The notes beneath the pieces were generated by a model. That model searched no databases. It had not been told where the DNA came from and saw only the letters and a list, made by a program, of their open reading frames with translations. Source: an uncultured Actinomycetes bacterium (GTDB taxonomy: Bacteria; Actinomycetota; Thermoleophilia; RBG-16-64-13). From it: a stretch of DNA of 40,439 nt. The stretch is taken from positions 1-40,439 of the forward strand of contig CAKZRW010000078.1 of the NCBI GenBank assembly GCA_937148845.1, in the 5' to 3' direction. The position numbers and the translations under genes are program-made. Positions 7,632 to 15,850 of the stretch are shown in pieces; position 1 is the first letter of the stretch, and each line of letters begins with the position of its first letter.

Positions 7632-10166
7632 TCAGGCCTCCCACTTCCGTACTTCCACAAGGAACGACATATTTGCCTCACCGTAAGCGTTCTTGCTTGT
7701 CATGCGCGAGGGCGAAAGCAGATTGACGCAGCCACCGCGGTCTATGCTGCCAGGTACGCCCGGTTCCAAGGGGTCATACTTGGCGCCGGCTTGGTACGAG
7801 TGGACCAGTCCCGGGCGGCAACGTTCGGTCACCAGAGCCACCCCCAAGACACGGGCCCGATCGTTGTATACCAAGATCACATCGCCGTCTTTGATGCCGC
7901 GGGCTTCGGCGTCGGCAGGGTTCATGCGGAACGGCCAATAAGCGTAGCCGTCCTTCTTGACGCGATGCTGTTTGATGTCGTTCAACCAATCGATCTTGTT
8001 GTCCTGATGGGTGTGATAAGAGAACTTGGCGTGCGGCGTCATCAGCTGGAGCGGGTACTTCTCGACGATTCCCTTGGACTCGTGCCCTTCGAAGAGCGGG
8101 ATGTAACGAGGAATCGGGGGCCGTTCCTCGTCATCGGGGAAGTACTGCTCGAGGATGGAGCGCTTGAATTCGATCTTCCCGCTGGGAGTCGCCATCTGGG
8201 TGGCCTTCTCATTACCCTGGAGAGGATTGAAGCGGTCCGGTGTGTCGACCGGTCTCCCCTCGTAATACCACTTGTTCGACACGGTGGGCTTGTAGTCTTC
8301 GGGAACCGAAGGCACCACAAAGTAACCCTTCTTCTTGAACTCCTCATAGGTGATGTACTTGGGTAAGTCGGTGTATTCGAAGACCTTGCGAATCCAGTCC
8401 TCTTCGGAGTTCCCCTCGGTGTACTCGTCGTAGATGCCAAGCCTCTTGGCCAGCTCGCAGTAGATCTCGTAGTCAGGCTTTGACTCCCACAAAGGCTCGA
8501 TGCATTTCTGCTGATAGATCAAGATGCGGTGGTTGCAGTTGACGTTGCCGTTACCGTAGCCGCCAGGCTGAGCCCACTCGGAGATGTCCGCGTGCTCGAA
8601 GTTGGTGGAGGCGGGAAGGATGATGTCCCCGAACTTGGTCTCACTCTGCCAGTGGCAGTCCTGCATCACCACGAACTCCAGTTTGGGTGACTGGTACATG
8701 CGCACCCAGCGGTTGGTATCGGTCATGGTGGAGATGAAGGACCCTCCGTGCCGATGGATCATTCTGATCTCGGCCCCGTTGGGACCGGGCTCGGGATATT
8801 CCATCTTCTTGAACTGCTGAGTGGGGTATTGGACACAAAAGCCTTCGCCCCGCCACTCGATGTGGCCGTTCAATATGGCCTCGGGCAGCAGCAGTCGGTA
8901 GACCCTCTGGGTGACTTGGTTGCGGTTCGGGAACGTCGGCTGTTTGGCCACCAGACCGAAGACGTCCCAGCCCGCATCCGAGTAGCCGGCGCTCTTGAAA
9001 CTCATGTTGAGAGGAGCCCCGTGGGCAGTGCCGCCCCAGATGTTGACGCCGTCCTTACCGATGCCCTGCATGGCGATCAGGTGGATCATAAGGCTGGCCC
9101 ATTCGGTCGCATAGGCGTTCCGGCAGGCCCCCGCTGTCCCGTACTGAGAACCGCAGGCTAGCATGGTCTTCTTGGAAGCCCACTCCCGCGCCAAAGCCCG
9201 GATGGTATGAGCCGGGATGTCGCAGATGGGAGCTGCCCACTCGGCAGACTTGGGCACCCCGTCCGTCTCACCTAGGATATAGGCCTTCCACTCATCAAAG
9301 TAGGCCGTACGGTTCTCGATGAACCAGTGATCATAGGTGTCGTCCACGATCCACTGGTAGGCGATGGCCTCCGCCAGAGCGGCATCGGTGCCAGGTCGTG
9401 GCGCCAACCACTTGTCGGCCATGTGCGCCGCGGTCGCGTTGCAGTAAGGGTCGATGAAAATGCCGGTTATGCCCAGCTCGCGTAGCCATTCCCGCCAGAT
9501 GACGGTCTCCTGCCCTCCGTAGCCTCCGGCAGAGGTGTTCGGATCCACCGACCAGTAGACCACCTGCTCCGTGTGTTTGAGCGCCTCCGCTAGCATGTCG
9601 AAGTTATCGCACTGACCGAAACGCCAGTACCAGCCCCAAGTGTGCATGGACCCCCAGTGCCAGCCCTCCCAGCTGTCAGGATTGTCTAGCAGCTGGGTGT
9701 AGCCCAGGATGTTGTAGAAGCGCGGCATGGGGCCCATCTTGTAGAAGAGTAGGCCGTAGTTGTGATGAGAGGAAACAAAGGCCGTGATGGCGGCCGGTCC
9801 GTACGTCTCCCGAATGCGCTTGATCTCACTGGCGACTATGTCAAGCGCTTCATCCCATGAGATCCGCTCGAATTCGTCCCTTCCCCGCAGCTCCGGATGC
9901 CTCTCCCCGTTTGGGTCGAAGTGCTTGCGCTTCATGGGATACTTGATTCGGTTCTCCGAGTAGACCCGCATCCGCTCAGCCACGTTGAAGGGGTTTATCG
10001 TCGTCTTGCGGGGATCGGAGAATCTCTTGCCTCGGGCCTCGATGGTCCAGTGGCCTCCGTCCTCTTCGGTGAGCCGCAAAGGACGCATGCGGGTGATCAC
10101 CCCGTCCTTCACGGTGACCTTGACGATTCCCCCTATCGCGCAGTTGATGAATTCCTGTTCCGCCAT
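7632..10166 (-). CDS. Pyrogallol/hydroxyhydroquinone transhydroxylase-type molybdopterin large subunit, copy 1
   Basis: 844 residues (the Pelobacter enzyme has about 875). The family moves a hydroxyl between aromatic rings, for example pyrogallol to phloroglucinol, at a molybdenum bis-MGD centre. Landmarks match the remembered Pelobacter sequence: GPAAITAFVSSHH, DNPDSWEGWHWG, PRPGTDAAL, FGDIILPASTNFE and a C-terminal CVNLLSPSR...WEA. The residues identified in its crystal structure (His144, Asp174, molybdenum ligand Ser175, Tyr404) correspond to His134, Asp164, Ser165 and Tyr395 here. There is no N-terminal Fe-S cysteine set and no Tat signal, so the complex is probably cytoplasmic. It starts four bases after copy 2 ends and is followed by the small subunit after five. 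The exact polyphenol substrate cannot be read from sequence. Confidence 0.92.
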   Translation of the reverse strand: MAEQEFINCAIGGIVKVTVKDGVITRMRPLRLTEEDGGHWTIEARGKRFSDPRKTTINPFNVAERMRVYSENRIKYPMKRKHFDPNGERHPELRGRDEFERISWDEALDIVASEIKRIRETYGPAAITAFVSSHHNYGLLFYKMGPMPRFYNILGYTQLLDNPDSWEGWHWGSMHTWGWYWRFGQCDNFDMLAEALKHTEQVVYWSVDPNTSAGGYGGQETVIWREWLRELGITGIFIDPYCNATAAHMADKWLAPRPGTDAALAEAIAYQWIVDDTYDHWFIENRTAYFDEWKAYILGETDGVPKSAEWAAPICDIPAHTIRALAREWASKKTMLACGSQYGTAGACRNAYATEWASLMIHLIAMQGIGKDGVNIWGGTAHGAPLNMSFKSAGYSDAGWDVFGLVAKQPTFPNRNQVTQRVYRLLLPEAILNGHIEWRGEGFCVQYPTQQFKKMEYPEPGPNGAEIRMIHRHGGSFISTMTDTNRWVRMYQSPKLEFVVMQDCHWQSETKFGDIILPASTNFEHADISEWAQPGGYGNGNVNCNHRILIYQQKCIEPLWESKPDYEIYCELAKRLGIYDEYTEGNSEEDWIRKVFEYTDLPKYITYEEFKKKGYFVVPSVPEDYKPTVSNKWYYEGRPVDTPDRFNPLQGNEKATQMATPSGKIEFKRSILEQYFPDDEERPPIPRYIPLFEGHESKGIVEKYPLQLMTPHAKFSYHTHQDNKIDWLNDIKQHRVKKDGYAYWPFRMNPADAEARGIKDGDVILVYNDRARVLGVALVTERCRPGLVHSYQAGAKYDPLEPGVPGSIDRGGCVNLLSPSRMTSKNAYGEANMSFLVEVRKWEA

Positions 10167-10170
10167 GTGC

Positions 10171-12711
10171 TTACGCCTCCCACTTCGCTATTTCAACCAG
10201 ACAGGAGTTGTTGGCCTCGCCCGGAACGTTCCTGGAGACCATCCGGGAAGGGCTGAGCAGGTTCACACACCCACCTCTATCAGGGCTGCCCGGCTGGCCA
10301 GGCACCAGGGGGTCGTAACGAGCAGCTGATTCGTACGAGTGGACCGTCCCCGGCCGCACTCTCTCGGTGACGATTGCAGCACAGAGCACGATGCCCCGAT
10401 CGTTGAACACTTTGACGATGTCCCCGCTTCTGATTCCCCGGGGTTCTGCATCTGAAGGATGGATGCGGAGGGGCCACCAGGCATAGCCGTCTTTTCTCAC
10501 CCGGTGTTGGGGTATGTCATCCAGCCAGAAGCTCTTGTTGTCGTTGTGAGTGTGATAGGAGAACCGCGGATGCGGACTTATCAGCTGAAGGGGATACTCT
10601 TCGGCAAGATCCTTGGTCTCGTGGCCCTCCCAGCTGGGGATGTACCTAGCCATGGGCGGCCTCTCCTCGTCGTCCGGAGCGAAGGTCTTGAGGGTCTGGC
10701 TGACGAACTCGATCTTGCCGGAAGGGGTCGCCAAGCCTTCCTTGCCGAACACTGGCGAGCCGGGAGGTGTCCTATTCTCCGAGTCTAGGTCGCAGGGCCG
10801 GCCTTCGTAGAACCAGCGGAAGGAGACCTTGGGCTCTTCGTCGGCCGGCCGCGGGGGGACCACGAAGTACCCCTTGCGGGTGAACTCCTCCCAGGTCAGA
10901 TACTTGGGGAGGTCCGAAGCCTCAAAGACCTTGCGATTCCAATCCTCGTAGTCGTTGCCCTCGGTGTACGCTTCCTCAAAGTCGAGACGTGCGGCCAGCA
11001 GGCGGTAGATGTCATAGTCGGGCTTCGACTCCCACAGAGGTTCTATGCACTTCTGCTGGTAGATGACCACTCGGTGGTTACAGGTGAAGTCGTTGAAGCC
11101 ATATCCCCCGGCGGCTCCCCATTCGGAGAGATCCGAATGCTCGAAATTGGTCGAGGCAGGCAGGATGACGTCCCCGAACTTGGTCTCACTCTGCCAGTGA
11201 CAGTCCTGCATCACCACGAACTCCAGATTGGGATGCTGATACATGCGCACCCATCGGTTGGTGTCCGTCATAGTGCTGATAAAGGAGCCGCCGTGGCGGT
11301 AGATCATCTTGATAGGCGCCCCGTTGGGTCCAGGCTCCGGACAGGTGAACCTGCGGAACTGCTGCTCGATGGAATTGCCACAGAAACCTTCTCCTATCCA
11401 ACTGACAGGCGGGTTCATGACGATCTCTGGGAGCAGCAGCCGGTAAGTCTTCTGCGTGACCGGATTCCCGTCCGGGAAGTAGGACTTCTTCCCCACTGCC
11501 CCGAAAGCGTCCCAGCCGTTGTCTGAGTACCCGAACATCCGGAAGCGGTAGTCGATGGGGCCTGCCCCCGCGGTGCCGCCCCAGAAGTTGACCCCCGGTC
11601 TTCCCAGCCCTTGCATGGCCATGAGATAGACACACAGTCGACACCACTCTGTGGCGTAGGCTTCGCGGCAGGCTCCAGTGGCCCCAAATATGCTGCCCAC
11701 CGCCAACATGGTCTTCTTGGCCGCCCACTCCCTAGCCAGCGCCGCTATGGTGTGGGCCGGGACACCACAGATCTCGGCCGCCCACCCAGGCGTCTTGGCT
11801 ACACCGTCTGTCTCCCCTCGGATGTGCTTGGCCCATTCCGCAAAACCGTACGTCCGGTTCTCGACGAAGACTTTGTCGAAAGTCCCCTCCTGCAGCCACA
11901 CGTAGGCTATGGCTTCCGCCAGCGCCGCGTCGGTACCCGGACGGGGAGCGATCCACTTGTCTCCCATGCTTGCAGCTGTGCAATTACAGTACGGGTCGAT
12001 GACCACGAACTCGATCCCTAGCTCCTTCATCCACACCCGCCAGATGACGTTCTCTTGGCCGTGATACATGTGGGAAGTGCTGTTAGGATCTACCGACCAG
12101 AAGACGATCATGTCGGTGTGCTTGAGGGCATCCTGCAGCAACTCTGACTGCTCGCAATGGCCCAGACGCCACCAGTAGCCCCAAGCATGTGTCGCTCCCC
12201 AGTGCCAGCCTTCCCAGCTGTCGGGATTGTCTAGGCACTGACTGTAGCCAAGGATGTTGAAGAACCTGCCGAACGGACCCATCTTGTAATGCAGGAAGCC
12301 CCAGTTATGGTGAGAGGACGTCATCGCGGTGATCGCGGCCGGGCCGTATTCGGCCCGGATACGTCGGATCTCCCCAGCCACCAGATCGAGCGCCTCCTCC
12401 CAGGAGATGCGGACGTACTCATCCTTGCCCCTGAGCTCCTGGCGGCGGTCACCGCTCGGATCAAAATGCTTACGCCGCAAGGGATACTGGATCCGGTTCT
12501 CGTAGACCCGTTGCCGCTCGGGGACTTCGTAGCTTTGCAGAGTGGTCTTTCGCGGGGGGCTGAACTTCCTGCCCCGAGCCTCGATGATCCAAGAAGGAGC
12601 GTCGGTCTCGTCAAAGCGGAGGGGCCGCATCCGCGTGATTACCCCGTCTTTGACATAGACCCTGACCGGTCCCCCGACCGTACACTGTATGCACACTTTT
12701 TCTGCGGACAA
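10171..12711 (-). CDS. Pyrogallol/hydroxyhydroquinone transhydroxylase-type molybdopterin large subunit, copy 2
   Basis: 846 residues, a clear paralogue of the downstream copy, with nearly gap-free alignment and the same active-site set: His134 in TSSHHNWG, Asp164-Ser165 in DNPDSWEGWHWG and Tyr395 in FGYSDNGW. It differs around the predicted substrate region (IDYRFRMFGYSD against LNMSFKSAGYSD) and in the N-terminal CIQCTVGGP. No small-subunit gene follows it directly, so it either shares the one at 6796-7626 or works as an alternative large subunit. Start codon TTG at 12711, six bases after GGGAGG. The 192-base gap to the lactonase holds a weak hairpin but no clear promoter. Two different large subunits in one operon suggest two ring substrates or two consecutive hydroxyl shifts. 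Confidence 0.92.
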   Translation of the reverse strand: MSAEKVCIQCTVGGPVRVYVKDGVITRMRPLRFDETDAPSWIIEARGRKFSPPRKTTLQSYEVPERQRVYENRIQYPLRRKHFDPSGDRRQELRGKDEYVRISWEEALDLVAGEIRRIRAEYGPAAITAMTSSHHNWGFLHYKMGPFGRFFNILGYSQCLDNPDSWEGWHWGATHAWGYWWRLGHCEQSELLQDALKHTDMIVFWSVDPNSTSHMYHGQENVIWRVWMKELGIEFVVIDPYCNCTAASMGDKWIAPRPGTDAALAEAIAYVWLQEGTFDKVFVENRTYGFAEWAKHIRGETDGVAKTPGWAAEICGVPAHTIAALAREWAAKKTMLAVGSIFGATGACREAYATEWCRLCVYLMAMQGLGRPGVNFWGGTAGAGPIDYRFRMFGYSDNGWDAFGAVGKKSYFPDGNPVTQKTYRLLLPEIVMNPPVSWIGEGFCGNSIEQQFRRFTCPEPGPNGAPIKMIYRHGGSFISTMTDTNRWVRMYQHPNLEFVVMQDCHWQSETKFGDVILPASTNFEHSDLSEWGAAGGYGFNDFTCNHRVVIYQQKCIEPLWESKPDYDIYRLLAARLDFEEAYTEGNDYEDWNRKVFEASDLPKYLTWEEFTRKGYFVVPPRPADEEPKVSFRWFYEGRPCDLDSENRTPPGSPVFGKEGLATPSGKIEFVSQTLKTFAPDDEERPPMARYIPSWEGHETKDLAEEYPLQLISPHPRFSYHTHNDNKSFWLDDIPQHRVRKDGYAWWPLRIHPSDAEPRGIRSGDIVKVFNDRGIVLCAAIVTERVRPGTVHSYESAARYDPLVPGQPGSPDRGGCVNLLSPSRMVSRNVPGEANNSCLVEIAKWEA

Positions 12712-12903
12712 GCTGTTCCTCCCCAGTCATTGAGCCTCTCGGGCTTGGCGAGCCTTGCCGTCCAGGCCTGTTTCACGGCTCTTTCCCGAAGTCATCCCTA
12801 GCCGGAGTCCTCCAGAGACCAGAACCTCACTGTTTCCGTAGCACCCCCCTAGCCCCGGACCCGGCAAGAGCACGGGGCCAGGGGATAGCTATCACCTAGT
12901 CGG

Positions 12904-14091
12904 TCAAAGCTCCACGAAAAGGACGAACACCGGATTCTGGACGGGAACCTCCGTGAGCACCTCAAGGCCGCCAGTGTCCGGGTCGACCGCATAGGAGCGG
13001 ACTACATCCGCGGGCCGGTCGGGGACCAACAAGAAGGACCCGTCGGGAGAAAGGGTCATGCATCGCGTCGCCCCTGCCGGGTCATCGGACTTGCTGACCG
13101 TGACGTGCCCCGCTCGGGTGAGGTGGCCATCTTCCTCGATCTTGAACCACACGATGGTGTCCTCGCCGCGGTTGTTCATGTAGACGAACTTGCCGCTAGG
13201 ATGCACCTGCAACGTCGCTGGCTCATTGCGTCCCGTAAAACCCGAGATGGTGGACTTCTTGTCGATGAAACGGAGGCTCCCCGTAGCCGCGTCAAAGGCG
13301 AAGGACCAGAGCTCGGAAGCGAACTCACAGGTCATGAACATACGACCCTTCTTGTCAAAGGCGGCATGTCGAGGACCGGTGCCTAGGGGACACTGATAAA
13401 CCGAGGCGAGCTCCAGCCGGCTACCTATGCGGAATACATAGACCCGCTCCCCCGCCTTCTCGCAGACCACGAGGAACTGTCCGGAAGGATCCACCACCAC
13501 GATATGGGCATGAGGACTGGCCTGCGCATGGCCCCCGCCTTGGGGCGAGCTATTGGGATCGATGCCGCGGCCGGTCAGCACGAATACGTCTTGGACTTCA
13601 CCGATGGAGCCGTCATCTTCCAGACCGTATTGCACCACAGTCGAGTCGTCATACTCGAACTTCTCGACCCATCTGCCCTCAGCCGTCTCGACTACCTTCA
13701 CTACGTGGTCGAAGAAGCCGTGATTGGCCGTGAACAGCAGCCTCTTCTCGTCATGGATGGTTACCGCCGCCGGCATCGCCCCCACCGAGCGCTGGGAGTT
13801 GAGGAAAGTCAACAACCCGGTGGCGGGATCCACCCGCCATGAAGACACGTTGGAGGCTGGACGGATCGGGCCCCGCCCATCGGTCTTCCTCTCGTCGACC
13901 GCGTAAAGAACCGAGCACTTCGGCGAATAGGCGAGGTAGCCCGCTCTCTTGGGCCACTCGCCGGTAGTTCCGAGAAGATTCAGACTGCTGCCATCGGCGC
14001 TCACTTCAAAGATGGAGATGCCGCCGCCTTGGAAATTGGCTACGTGGTTGCAGCCCACATATGCGATCAGACGCTTCTGTCCTTCGCTCAC
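12904..14091 (-). CDS. Seven-bladed beta-propeller lactonase (YbhE/6-phosphogluconolactonase-like family)
   Basis: 395 residues with the repeating blade pattern of the lactonase family. Recognisable blocks are YVGCNHV, GAMPAAVTIHDEKRLLFTAN, SPHAHIVVVDPSGQFLVV, GTGPRHAAFDKKGRMFMT, LQVHPSGKFVYMNNRG and CMTLSPDGSFLLVPD. Members hydrolyse sugar lactones or act on muconate-type lactones; the fold does not specify the substrate. No signal peptide is seen, so it acts in the cytoplasm. Start codon GTG at 14091 after GGGAGTGAAGAC. It lies 58 bases downstream of the M29/NicX-like gene and before the transhydroxylases. In this setting a lactone or enol-lactone from ring cleavage is a possible substrate (inference). 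Confidence 0.87.
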   Translation of the reverse strand: MSEGQKRLIAYVGCNHVANFQGGGISIFEVSADGSSLNLLGTTGEWPKRAGYLAYSPKCSVLYAVDERKTDGRGPIRPASNVSSWRVDPATGLLTFLNSQRSVGAMPAAVTIHDEKRLLFTANHGFFDHVVKVVETAEGRWVEKFEYDDSTVVQYGLEDDGSIGEVQDVFVLTGRGIDPNSSPQGGGHAQASPHAHIVVVDPSGQFLVVCEKAGERVYVFRIGSRLELASVYQCPLGTGPRHAAFDKKGRMFMTCEFASELWSFAFDAATGSLRFIDKKSTISGFTGRNEPATLQVHPSGKFVYMNNRGEDTIVWFKIEEDGHLTRAGHVTVSKSDDPAGATRCMTLSPDGSFLLVPDRPADVVRSYAVDPDTGGLEVLTEVPVQNPVFVLFVEL

Positions 14092-14149
14092 GTCTTCACT
14101 CCCTCAGTATGCACTCTCTGCCACTAGACCTCTGCCCCCAGGTATTCAT

Positions 14150-15304
14150 TCACGGCTTGGGCGGAACCCCGGGATGGTCGGGATACTTGGCGGCGATCTC
14201 GAGCACCCGTGGATCTTGCAGGCACATTAGGTAGCCGTTGTCGTAAACAAGCTTGTCGTTGACTGTCAAAGTGACGTTTCTGATGTCAGCGGTGATGTGT
14301 GGGTAGTAGTTGTAGTTCTCGTTAGCCGGAGCCGAACCCACGTGCCAATGGACATTCGAAGTGTGGGAGTGGTCGATGATGCGCTTGTAAATAATGTTCG
14401 GGCACTGGTCCTCGGTGACCTTGGCGTTGGGATGGATGCCGAAGTGGAAGGTGTCGAACTTCCAGATACCGTCCCCGACCTTCTGCTCCATCACTTTGAG
14501 GAACCGTTCAAGAGCTTCCGCCTCCTTGCCGCCCGATATCCTCGCCATCCGGCTGTCTTTGACTTCGATGCGGATCGGTTCTTTCCAGGCGGGCGGGATA
14601 CCGATGTAGCGTGACCACCAGGGCAACATGCAGTCAAACACCAGGACCCCGTTCACATCCTTGCAGTTGATGGGCGGGTGGACCCATTCCGGCCAGGGGA
14701 TGTAATGGCTGGCGTCTCTACGCCAGGAGTTGTAGGGCATGCCAGGAATACCTGGGCGTTGCTGCGGATCCAAGGTGTATCCCTCAAGATGCGTCCCGTT
14801 GGGATCCGTCATGACGAACTTGGCCATGTGCGTCATGAACGGGTCCGAACTGATGTGGCGGATCCAGACTACGAGCTCATGGGGTGTCTGGGCCCACTCG
14901 GTCATGAGTAGCGCCGCCGTCACCGGGAACATCCGCACGTACCAGGTCTTGACTTCCTCTATGTATTTGCGGAACTCCGCCACCTCTTCGATGGCCAGGT
15001 CCAAAGAGGTGTTGATGAATACGTCAGCGTCCCTGATGGCCCCTTTGACCACCGGCGGCAGACGCCAGCCGTGGACGGGCATGACCTCGTCTATCCACAA
15101 CACCGAGCAGTTGGCGCCACGAGACTGGACCACGGCCTGAGTCCACCCGACGGCCTGCTCATCCACCAGGTTGTCGCTCCCGTAGAGGCCATCGCTGTGA
15201 GCTAGGATGACCACTTCCATGCCCGGCTTGATCTCGGCGCAATGGTCCACCATCTGGGTGAGGGACTTGAGCGCCGCTTTGGGGATTCCGTATTGATGAC
15301 TCAC
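14150..15304 (-). CDS. M29 aminopeptidase / NicX-like metalloprotein
   Basis: 384 residues. Family signals are FVMTDPNGTHLEG (the DPxGTxL block of M29 aminopeptidase T), FHFGIHPNAKV and the terminal HSHTSNVHWHVGSA block with clustered His residues that would bind metal. The same fold includes NicX, 2,5-dihydroxypyridine 5,6-dioxygenase, a ring-opening iron enzyme, and other family members act on small ring compounds, so a peptidase role is not assured. The GTG at 15304 is chosen because AAAGGAG lies seven bases upstream and it overlaps the MarR stop codon by four bases (GTGA), the usual sign of translational coupling. Placement among aromatic-degradation genes suggests hydrolysis or cleavage of a ring-derived intermediate. 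Confidence 0.65.
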   Translation of the reverse strand: MSHQYGIPKAALKSLTQMVDHCAEIKPGMEVVILAHSDGLYGSDNLVDEQAVGWTQAVVQSRGANCSVLWIDEVMPVHGWRLPPVVKGAIRDADVFINTSLDLAIEEVAEFRKYIEEVKTWYVRMFPVTAALLMTEWAQTPHELVVWIRHISSDPFMTHMAKFVMTDPNGTHLEGYTLDPQQRPGIPGMPYNSWRRDASHYIPWPEWVHPPINCKDVNGVLVFDCMLPWWSRYIGIPPAWKEPIRIEVKDSRMARISGGKEAEALERFLKVMEQKVGDGIWKFDTFHFGIHPNAKVTEDQCPNIIYKRIIDHSHTSNVHWHVGSAPANENYNYYPHITADIRNVTLTVNDKLVYDNGYLMCLQDPRVLEIAAKYPDHPGVPPKP

Positions 15305-15846
15305 GATGTTTCTCCTTTCAAAGCCTCGCCCCCGTTTGGGCCGTTCTCGGCGCCGTTGGGATCGAGGGGGAATCTCAGGTGCCACTCGGGGATACCAAGG
15401 TCCTCAAGCGCGCGCCTCCTGACTTTGAAAAGTAACGAAGCCAGACGCTGTCGCTCACTACGGCTGAGGACCGAAAAGATGCGACGGTCGGTCTGATTGT
15501 GAAGAGATTGCTCGAAAACCTCGCGACCCTTGTCCGTAAGCTCGACTTCCACCTTGGAGCGACCGGTGCCCCTATGGCGGGCGATTAACCCGTCAGCCTC
15601 CATGCGTCTGAGCATCTCGGTCACTGAATTCAGCTCCCTGAACAGGTCACGAGCGATCTCCACGGGAGTCGTGCGTCCTCCGTGGTTCTGGATGATGAAC
15701 AGGATGGCCCGACGTTCGTTGCTGATACCGAAGCGCGCGTAGTCCCTTTCGCGCGCCCGCAAGATGGCATCCCTGGTCTGCGCGATGAGCACCCACAGCA
15801 TGAAGTATTCGTCGGGAGAAAAACGCGCGTCTTCGGTCTCAGTCAT
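15301..15846 (-). CDS. MarR-family transcriptional regulator
   Basis: 181 residues with the winged-helix core: helices around FGISNERRAILFIIQNHGG, the recognition part TTPVEIARDLFRELNSVTEMLRRMEADGLI, and the wing RHRGTGRSKVEVELTDKG. MarR dimers commonly bind palindromes of 16-20 bp and release them when a phenolic ligand binds. The gene is inside the catabolic operon, four bases after the amidohydrolase and overlapping the next start by four. It is the best local candidate to read the TATACGA-n2-TCGTATA palindromes found before three units, including its own operon, which would give ligand-induced derepression. This pairing is inferred from position. Confidence 0.92.
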   Translation of the reverse strand: MTETEDARFSPDEYFMLWVLIAQTRDAILRARERDYARFGISNERRAILFIIQNHGGRTTPVEIARDLFRELNSVTEMLRRMEADGLIARHRGTGRSKVEVELTDKGREVFEQSLHNQTDRRIFSVLSRSERQRLASLLFKVRRRALEDLGIPEWHLRFPLDPNGAENGPNGGEALKGETS

Positions 15847-15850
15847 TGCT

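Noticed and set aside
12720-12903. Possible terminator between lactonase and transhydroxylase copy 2
   Set aside because: The CCTGGCCCCG/CGGGGCTAGG pairing has a mismatch, a long loop and no T-tract; too weak to list.
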